Shown: one piece after another, positions 56,575 to 64,000 of the stretch
How the letters are laid out: each line of letters opens with the position of its first letter
Position numbering within the stretch: the first letter of the stretch is position 1
Assembly (NCBI RefSeq): GCF_016859285.1
Contig: NC_053417.1
Span: 26,501,706-26,565,705 of the forward strand
Direction: 5' to 3'
From: Xiphias gladius
Taxonomy: Eukaryota; Chordata; Actinopteri; Istiophoriformes; Xiphiidae
Length of the DNA stretch: 64,000 nt
Notes under the pieces: model-generated
The model's input: the letters and a program-made list of their open reading frames with translations, nothing else
What the model was told of the DNA's origin: nothing
Databases searched by the model: none
Program-made: the position numbers and the translations under genes

Positions 56575-57330
56575 GTACGTGTGTATGCGTGCGCGTGTGC
56601 CTGTGTGTGTGTGTGTTTGCACGAGCTTGTGCGGGGGTCACGAGGAAATCCGGTCTCAGATAAATTTCATAGGCGGAGAGCATATGAACGAGTCAGCAAA
56701 AAGGGTACGACAGAACGACATGCATGTCAGAGAGGCATCTTATCTGTGTGTGGTGTGTGTTACCTCAACAAGACAATGTGTGCCATGACACGGTGGACTT
56801 TGCACACCAGCAGTTTTTTTATGGTCCAAAAGTTGGTCTGGCTAATGATAAAAACGGTCACTATGAAGATGTTTTTTTCTCAGGGTGCTAAAATGACTGA
56901 GATCCTCTCATGTGAAGAGAGAAGCTTATGAAAGCAGAAAGAGATCACCGAGGACACAGAAACACTGCTTTCCCTCAAAGCACGCATCCCTGACACCCAA
57001 AATCTCCTGCTGCAACCTCCCCAAAACAAAAACCTGTTTCTCATTCTGGGGTTCCAGCCCCCTCATTTTTTTCCTTCCTCTTTAAGCCCCCACCCCTCCA
57101 TGCCTTTGTTTTTCTCTTCCCTCTCTCATCTGGGTTCGCTCTGAGGTCTGGGCTGTAGCGACAAAACAGGAGTGTGTGTCCCCAACTGTTTATTGTCTTA
57201 CTGAGCCCTCTGAATAGACAGAGACACCCATTAGGGAAAACAGCTCGGCCCTCCTGTCGGTTGCGGGGCATGGGTCCAGATAAATATTGGGAGGGAATCC
57301 AACAGAAATCGAAGGAGATTCTCAGCGCCG
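56575..57330. other. intergenic with short GT/GC tract, no gene seen
   Basis: GTGTATGCGTGCGCGTGTGC tract at 56580-56622; rest without recognised features. Confidence 0.5.
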
Positions 57331-58510
57331 AATCGTGGATATGTCAGTCGTTTGGTCCTGATATGTGATATAAAGATAATTCAAACTCTTCTTTCTCTCA
57401 TTTCACTCATCCAGGCTCGACTCTGCCGCCGTCGTCCCCTTTTCTTCGTCCTCCTCATTAGCGGAAACGGAATGAATATTCCAATTAGGGGCTGTCACAT
57501 CGCTGTGCCAGAAGCATCCTCACGCGCTGTCAGCTGGAAACATTCGACCAGCGATGGTGACAGCTTTAAACAAAAGCGCATTATACAGGTAGAGCCGCTC
57601 CAGACGCTCAGGTCGTTTCGCCAAGCGAAGAGCAAAGAGTTCATCTTCTTCTGCGAGCAGCGGCGGATCCTAGAGGATGGGCCAGTGCAGGTCCGACTAT
57701 TTTTACCGTTGCAGGGGTGAGGGCACGTGATATCTTGGATACGGATGTAATGTTCATTCAGTGAACTGTGCTTTAGGCCGAGGGTGACTTGTTGTATGGC
57801 TCCGGGAGTGTGCCGGTGGGGGCGACGACGTAAGGAAAATCTACGGCCTAGCCCATATTCACTCGACAGAAAAACACCTTTCACATTTATAGTCTTGTGA
57901 AAATGAGCGGAGGTTTAGAAACTTTAGAATGGGGTTGGGGGTTGGGGGTTGAAGGGGGGGGGCTCACAAACTGGGGCACAGATTCAAAGAAGAGGGGTAC
58001 ATTAGGGAAACAAGTGAAAATGCGCAGACTCAAGTTGAAAGCCCTGGTTCATGGCAGTAATGAATTGAACACCGTTAATAGTTAAATAGTTTAATCAGTG
58101 TCATGAGCGAATGCCGGATAAAGAACTTTACATGTTCTAATATGGACCCTTCTGACCTCGCCTCTGAAAAAGAAGAAGCAAAGATTAACAGTTGTTTTCC
58201 TGCTACTGGGGAGGGAAGGTAACTGTAAATGTCTGTTCTTTCTTCTGTCTACATCTACAACATTAAACATTAAAACCGATTACCGGCTTTAATGTACTTT
58301 TTGATGTACAGTACTGCTGGTCATAAATGGGGGAAAAGGGGCCAGAGAGCAGGATGTAAAGGGGTGCGTCGCTCACTTTTCTTCCCGCAGCTGTGATGCG
58401 GTTGCAAATAATGTTTCCCAGACTCGTTTAAGTTGATCGTTATGTACTGTCTCTGTCACGTGTTGCTGTTCTCATCGTCTCAGTTCTTGCAATGATCGTC
58501 TTGCTTGCAC

Positions 58511-58514
<4 letters not shown>

Positions 58515-58555
<41 letters not shown>

Positions 58556-58571
58556 CAGAGGGAGAGAGAGA
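58515..58571. repeat. GA microsatellite
   Basis: (GA)n of about 57 bp with a few interruptions. Confidence 0.95.
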
Positions 58572-58789
58572 TCAGGATTTCAACACAACATTTTTTACAG
58601 TGTTGACCTTGAATGCAGAAGGGTGTGGACACAATGAACTTATCATTTGTACGATATGATGCAATTAAATAAGTACCCCAACAACAAAAAAAACAAAAAA
58701 AATACTGCCTTTCGAAGTTTAAGATGTTTCCCAACAATGAGTGTGTGCCGGAGGAGTGTTGTGTGCCAACTGTAGTTTTGAGGCTGCGA

Positions 58790-58816
58790 GTGTGTGTGTG
58801 TGTGTGTGTGTGTGTG
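58790..58816. repeat. GT microsatellite
   Basis: (GT)13. Confidence 0.95.
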
Positions 58817-59224
58817 GAGTCATTTTACTGGACTGCATTTTATTGAAACAGCCCGGTGTTGATGTTCATCCTCGTTACCCAGAACCTTCACATGCTTCTC
58901 TCGTCTCTCGGGGGGGCGAGACTTAGGAATGACTTGACTTCAGGGCGGCGCGTGCTGATTTTGAATTCTTTAATTAATACTTTTATTTATTTATTTATTT
59001 TTTAGCTTACTTACTCGGATCCGTCTTCACGTTTAGTCTGATGCGAAGACACGTGTTTAAGGCCTCAAACGATGACCAAAGAGCTGAATCGACACTTCCC
59101 CGGCAGAAGAACAAAAACGTAGGGCAGTTACCAGACAACCTGACGCACCGGTTTTATGAAAAGGCAAAGCCCTTTTTTTTTTCCTGTGTCTGGCGGTGAT
59201 TCTCCGATTCGTGACAGTAGCTCT

Positions 59225-59735
59225 CGGGTATAGTTAAAAAATCCATCTCGCGATTCATCTCAGAAGTCTCTGAAAAAACAATGAGATTCTAAGTCACGGT
59301 TCTGAGAGACATAATGACGTAGTACCTCATCATTATGAGACGATCACATAATGATGAGATGCTCTTAATAGTCAGGAGATAGCAAACCCCACAATCGTTT
59401 TCTCATAATAATGATATACTGAGTTAAAATAATGAGACATACCTCTGACTTTAATACCTCATAATAACGAGATAGTATCTCTGTACCTGTGACTTAGTAT
59501 CTCAAGAATCGTGTCCTAACTCTGGGCCACCAACTTTCTCACAATTATGTTGTAATTAAGTAATAATTAAAGTCATTTTTTTTAAATGGTACATAAAGAG
59601 ACAGTGATTGTGAGACACTTAACTGACTTCCTCACGATTAGGAGAAACCTTCTCATTTTCTATCTCATAAAGAGACATCGTTTCTGTCTCATTTATACGA
59701 TACTAAGTCATAATAATGATAAAAAAATCCTCACC
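59225..59735. repeat. ATAATGAGAT / TAAGTCATAATAATGA interspersed repeat
   Basis: Repeated ATTATGAGACGAT, CATAATGATGAGAT, TCATAATAATGATA, CATAATAACGAGATAGTATC and TACTAAGTCATAATAATGAT units in both orientations. Abuts the CpG-rich promoter on its left. Confidence 0.7.
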
Positions 59736-59794
59736 CGAGGGAATAAATGTGGTGTTTTTTCTTCCATTACCATTAACTCTTACCTGACGAAGTG

Positions 59795-60125
59795 TCAGAC
59801 CTACGCGGCGCGCGCCTCTCCCCTCCGCACGCACGCGCGCGATTTCTCGGATTCCTCCACTGCCGCGCCGAGCCGAAGGCGACGTCGTACGCATGCGCGG
59901 CTTGCACAGCCATCACCACATCCCGGAGTGTCTCTGTGCGTGCGGTACTGCGAGCCGCCGCCGCCGCCGTTGCTGCTGCTGCTGCTGCTGCTCCTCCTGC
60001 TCCTCAACGTGGAGCCATAATCGCGACCAAGGGCACCCCGGGAGACACTCACCCCGCCGAGCCGAGCCTCCGCCGGACCCAGCCGACCCGCCGAGAAACC
60101 GCGGTGAGTGAAGGCGTGAATGGGG
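59795..60125 (+). promoter_or_regulatory. CpG-rich promoter and probable 5' UTR exon of a plus-strand gene lying right of the window
   Basis: Densest CpG in the window (CGCGGCGCGCGCC, ACGCACGCGCGCG). A GCC/CTG/CTC triplet tract at 59954-60004 is followed by GAGAAACCGCG|GTGAGTG, a near-perfect donor at 60104. The upstream frames (59792-60178 and 59893-60111) are open but Arg/Cys/Ala-rich by repeat composition and run through the donor, so I treat the exon as untranslated. Human synteny next to LIMA1 suggests LARP4 or DIP2B; inference only. Confidence 0.6.
59954..60004 (+). repeat. GCC / CTG / CTC triplet repeat in probable 5' UTR
   Basis: (GCC)5, GTT, then (GCT)7, then CTCCTCCTGCTCCTC. Depending on frame this would give Ala, Cys or Leu runs. 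Confidence 0.9.
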
Positions 60126-60609
60126 GGGGTGACCGTCCCGGCGTGGCGTGTCGAGACAAAGAGGCTGCGGCTGAATAAAACGGGTCTTCTTTATTTTTAT
60201 TTTTATCCCCCCTGTTCACATCTCAACTTTGTGCTGAATGATCAGTTAAGTTGTACATTAGCTCGCTCCGCGCCTCCATTATTAGCTTTACGTGTACCCC
60301 AGCTTATCCTCTCTGCTTCCGCTGTCGTTAATATTTGCCTTTCATTATCACAGGGCGCACATGATTAAAGTAACCGGTTTAACGGGGTTGTTTTGTTTTG
60401 TTTTTGTTTTGTTTTTTTAACCAACGTGACTCAGTTCACTGAGGCGTGATGCTAGCGCTGTTTTTTTTTTTTTTTTTACATTCATATGTGAAGTCAATGA
60501 GGCTGCCCCGTCCGCATCTGACTAGCCTGGTGCTGCTCGACGGCCCCGTCACTCCGAGAAGGGACGGATTACGAGACAACGGGTACCTGGGCACAGGCAT
60601 GTAAAAGGA

Positions 60610-60623
60610 CCCCCCCCCCCCCC
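60610..60623. repeat. poly(C) run
   Basis: 14 consecutive C. Confidence 0.9.
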
Positions 60624-60649
60624 AATACACAGGAGAAAGACACCAAGAC

Positions 60650-61290
60650 TGAAAGAGACACAAAACGACATATGCAGTCGTTTTGCAGCCGCACCAGGAC
60701 TCAGTGATGTTATTTTTGCATCTCTCTGGTCGTTTTGCATGTCATTGTGTTCACTTTGTGTCTCCTTGTAGTAATATTGTGAGCTTCTGCAGTTGTTTTG
60801 TGTCCTGTTGTGGTTGTTTTGATTCTCTTTATTGTCACTCTGTGTCTCCTTGTAGCTGTTTAGCATCACTGTGGTCGTTTGGCATCTTTGGGGTTGTATT
60901 GCATCTCTCGGTGGTCATTCAGTGTCCTTTTCTGGTCATTTCGTGTCTCTTTGAAGTCAGTCTGCATTTCTTTGTAGTTTTTTTTTACATCTTTTTACAT
61001 ACATTTTTGTGTCTCTTTGTAGTTGTTTAGCATCACTGTGGTCTTTTTGCATGTTTTTGTAGTAATTTTTGCATTTCTTTATAGTTATTTTATGTCTCCT
61101 TTGTATTCATTTTTTGTCACTGTGGTTTTTTGTTTTTGTTTTATTTGATTGGCTTTCCAACAAGAAAAAATAAAATTTCATAATATACAGATCCTCTGGC
61201 CCAGGGGCCAACTGACTTGACTGTTTGGGCCCCTGGCCCTGTGCCCCGGTATGCCCACTCAGTAGTCCACCCATGGCTCCAGGTCACGCG
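60650..61290 (+). repeat. degenerate minisatellite of TTTGTAGTTGTTTTGCATCTC units
   Basis: About 20-22 bp units such as TTTTGTGTCTCCTTGTAG and TGTTTAGCATCACTGTGGTC repeated some 20 times over 480 bp, followed by a GGGCCCCTGGCCCTGTGCCC segment. I know this arrangement as a common fish interspersed element. It can look like a Cys/Ser/Phe-rich protein in frame. Confidence 0.75.
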
Positions 61291-62895
61291 TTGGGGTGGA
61301 CAAAGAGAGGAGAGTAGGTGATCTTGAGCCATAGCTGTGTTTTCCAGTCGGTGCAGCAGTGCGTTTGACTGCGGCCTAATGTGTCATCCATTATCTACGG
61401 AGTTGAATGAGTTTCAATAGCTGGCTCTTTGAGGGCCAGGGCTCATTGGAAAGATCACACGACAGCTACACGTGCTGCCTCCCATGCGGTCCCCGTTGTC
61501 CTAAAACAACCAGAGCTGATTGTTGTCTATTAATAAGTGTGTAACCAGGGGATATTCTCTAAGTGTGGCACTGAAAGTGAGTGAAAGCTATGTCATTTTC
61601 CACTTGCAGCTGCAGGGTGACCTGTAGAAAGACAAGTACGGGACCTGTTGTCATGTAGAAGTTTCCTTGGGCGAGTGCACGAATGTGCCAGCTTCAGGGT
61701 TGTTGTCCTCTGAACCCTGACATCTCTGGAGGACCGACACTTGAATATTCCCCTCTGGGTGTCAGTAAAACATCATTTGTAAAATGACAGAGCAGATGAA
61801 ACATTGTGTAAGTGTCTCATGTATTCAAATATCGTTATAAAAGGGTCCCATTTACTTGCTTCATTTTGCTTACTGCAAAACCTTAACGACACACTTCTGG
61901 CCTCAGGACACGGCTTTGTCGGGTTACCGGTGCCGCTCCAAAACTCTCCAGTTGTCGTTTCCTTGCACTTAAATATTCAGGACAAGTTCTGCCGATCAAG
62001 GTCGTAGACAGACAGAAAAATGTAGTCATAAGCGCCTGGTTGTGCAATATATAATGTTATACCTAATCTTTATTGTTATGACTTGTCCCTGATAGGGTAT
62101 GCGAGGGAAAGTTAAAATGCTGCACCCTTCAAAAGAGCACCATCAACAATGCTGACTTGTTCTTTCCTTGGCTACAAGTATTTGGCAGGTATCCATAGAG
62201 CAAATGCAGTTAGTAGAGTGAATGCTATGTGGAATTCACGAGCAGAGAATCTCGAATTTATAATTTAAGATTTGTATCACTTGCACGTTTGTTTAACATT
62301 CAGGGTGCATCGGTGAATGTGTAAAGAGGTGCTTTGCATATTTCTGAGTAAGTTGTAAGAGATGTGGCAGAAAATATGGCTAATAAATTAGAGATGTGGG
62401 TTGAGCCTGAGGTTTAAAGAAAGGGACATGTCAGTTGTGCGTGTTGCTGTTCTTTTTGACTGTATGTGCGTGTGAAAAGAAGCATGGTATTGATTAAGGG
62501 GGAATGCAGCGAGTAGAACCAGATGTATGGCAAGCGTACGTCTGAATATGTTTTTTCTCCTCCAGGCCTCATCCATTCATCTCCAGGCATCTGAATCCCG
62601 AAGCCAACCAGCTACATTTCACCGTTTTACAGATTAAAATTAACCAACAATTTTCAGTCAGATAATCGTTTCAGTCATTTTTTAACCAAAAATGCAAAAA
62701 AATGCCCCGGTTCTGTGTGTTCTACTATTGTAATTATTATTGTCAGGAAATTCAGATTGGGATTTTTCTCTATTTTCTATACTCTATAGAGTATTTCTGT
62801 TTTTATATATACATATGGCTGATCGGTGGTATGTGCAGGCACACTTGCACAAGCTCCTCCCATGGCCACAAGCAAAACCGACATATCAAATCTGT

Positions 62896-62900
<5 letters not shown>

Positions 62901-62942
<42 letters not shown>
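62901..62942. repeat. GT microsatellite
   Basis: (GT)21. Confidence 0.97.
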
Positions 62943-63258
62943 ATGCACATGCCACGCACAACTGCACATGTTTGGGCAAACAAGGATTTGAGAGTATGTG
63001 TGCATACATTTAGAGAGCAGTCAGGAGAATTACAGAACTGTGGGAGAGAAGGATATACTGTACGGGGCGACGTCAACATTAGTTCATGCCTGTGAGGTTT
63101 AAGTGGCCTATAGTGCTAAGCTGGCAAGTATTACACAGACTTTTAGCCATAGAGAACAAAATTTATAATGCTTGGGAATAGGACTTAAATCGTCATTTTG
63201 AGGTATTAAACTCATCAGAAGCAGTCTGTTGGGTTTGGTACCTCAAAGTCATCATGAC

Positions 63259-63297
63259 TGTTATTTTACAGAGTCACGATGACTCTGTAAAATAACA
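63259..63297. repeat. perfect 17-bp inverted repeat with 5-base loop
   Basis: TGTTATTTTACAGAGTC, loop ACGAT, then the exact reverse complement. No T run or other sign of a transcription function. Confidence 0.95.
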
Positions 63298-63733
63298 CTC
63301 GCTCATTCATGGAAGAAATGAAAATCACCTTCTTTCCTTCCCTTCCATTTATGTCACAAGTTTTTAATGAGTGGCTTTAGTGTCCTGTCTTTCTTGAGCA
63401 CCATTTGGAAAATTTGGGAAATCCGGCAGGCCGGACAGACACAAAGCTTCTCTTAATCATTGTTGTGACAGAATATCCCCTCGGAGTTCAACCCCTCTAA
63501 TAGTTGGGTCAGTCCGTTATCCCAAAGAGAGGTTTAAACCAAGCACAGTCCAAACTTGGCCACATTTCTATTGTAAAATTTAGTAACAATTCAGCTGCTG
63601 AAACTTTTATTTCGTTATTCGAGGGATGTCAGGTAACTCCAGGCCCTCTACACACTTTGGTAAAGGGAGCGTTTGTGACTGGAGAATGAATGGCCTCATT
63701 GATAACTCCTCCAGGAGTTGTCCTGCTTTACTG

Positions 63734-63735
<2 letters not shown>

Positions 63736-63775
<40 letters not shown>
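63736..63775. repeat. CA microsatellite
   Basis: (AC)20. Confidence 0.97.
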
Positions 63776-63778
<3 letters not shown>

Positions 63779-64000
63779 GACACGCAGACACCTAACTGCA
63801 CTCCAGCACGCTCAGAGCAGTGAGACCACAGGGGAGATGGCAACATAAACCCGTTCCCTCTGGTGAAGCCTGCTTCCCATTAAGAGCGGGCTCCGAACTG
63901 CATATCGCATTCCTCCTCTGTCCCTTTTCCATTTGAACTCGTCCAACTGATGTGGGATGTGTCCGTGTCTGGCATATTTATAACACAAAATTCATAGTAA

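Larger units (their letters stand above)
60104..64000 (+). other. probable first intron of the right-hand gene; no coding exon seen
   Basis: Apart from the repeats listed, I see no splice-flanked coding segment. A possible acceptor CTCCTCCAG at 62566 is followed by only a short open stretch in two frames and is not convincing. Confidence 0.4.

Noticed and set aside
57352..57884. 122- and 129-codon frames on opposite strands
   Set aside because: Overlapping frames on both strands without recognisable domains or splice borders; kept only as a possible conserved non-coding element.
59792..60178. 128-codon plus-strand frame with poly-Ala, and a 72-codon frame with poly-Cys
   Set aside because: Both run through a near-perfect splice donor at 60104 and owe their length to GC-rich triplets; more likely 5' UTR.
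60683..61030. 115-codon Cys/Ser/Phe-rich frame
   Set aside because: Degenerate minisatellite; the periodicity explains the composition.
62566..62640. Possible exon after CTCCTCCAG
   Set aside because: Good acceptor but only short open frames, no donor with matching phase and no similarity to LARP4 or DIP2B as I know them.

Overview
This is a vertebrate nuclear genome window, almost certainly from a teleost fish. Protein-coding sequence is sparse and split into short exons with GT/AG borders. Introns and spacers are filled with dinucleotide and tetranucleotide microsatellites, a Tc1/mariner DNA transposon, L2-type LINE fragments and several families of short non-autonomous repeats that I recognise as typical of ray-finned fish. 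There are no operons, and no bacterial or organellar features. Gene identities rest on exon translations compared from memory with the human proteins; no search was run.

Layout. (1) 1-12190, plus strand: the last three coding exons of spryd3 (5403-5522, 6027-6166, 12056-12190), encoding the end of the second SPRY domain; earlier exons lie left of the window. The 5.9 kb penultimate intron contains a dead 1.63 kb Tc1/mariner element. (2) 12191-18750: spacer between two converging genes, with the spryd3 3' UTR, a composite repeat that includes a 110 bp AT microsatellite, and the 3' UTR of the next gene. (3) 18751-39355, minus strand: a complete coding sequence for lima1 (EPLIN) in ten exons. The lengths sum to 2124 bp, which is 707 codons plus stop, and every junction keeps the reading frame. 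Two candidate 5' first exons/promoters lie at about 41.5-41.75 kb and 45.7-46.1 kb. (4) 46-59.7 kb: gene-free spacer with a long TCTA/TCTG tract, an LTR-type fragment, and an L2 LINE nested inside an older LINE. (5) 59.8-60.1 kb: a CpG-rich plus-strand promoter and probable 5' UTR exon, with a GCC/CTG/CTC repeat and a perfect donor at 60104, of a gene whose coding part lies right of the window. In human, LIMA1 is followed head-to-head by LARP4 and DIP2B, so an orthologue of one of these is the natural guess, unproven here.

Function. Lima1 encodes a single-LIM actin-bundling and filament-stabilising protein of stress fibres and cadherin junctions. Its zinc ligands, the MMFEKGE and KENVPP segments and the acidic C-terminal tail are all visible. 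Spryd3 is a poorly characterised SPRY protein. The two are neighbours, not partners in a known pathway.

The points most worth a second look are all in lima1: a GC-AG intron after exon 3; an extra homologous exon (26650-26785) that fits the splice phase of exon 4 but carries a stop; and a CpG-rich alternative first exon that reads in frame into the normal start. I found no evidence of a wholly new biological system.
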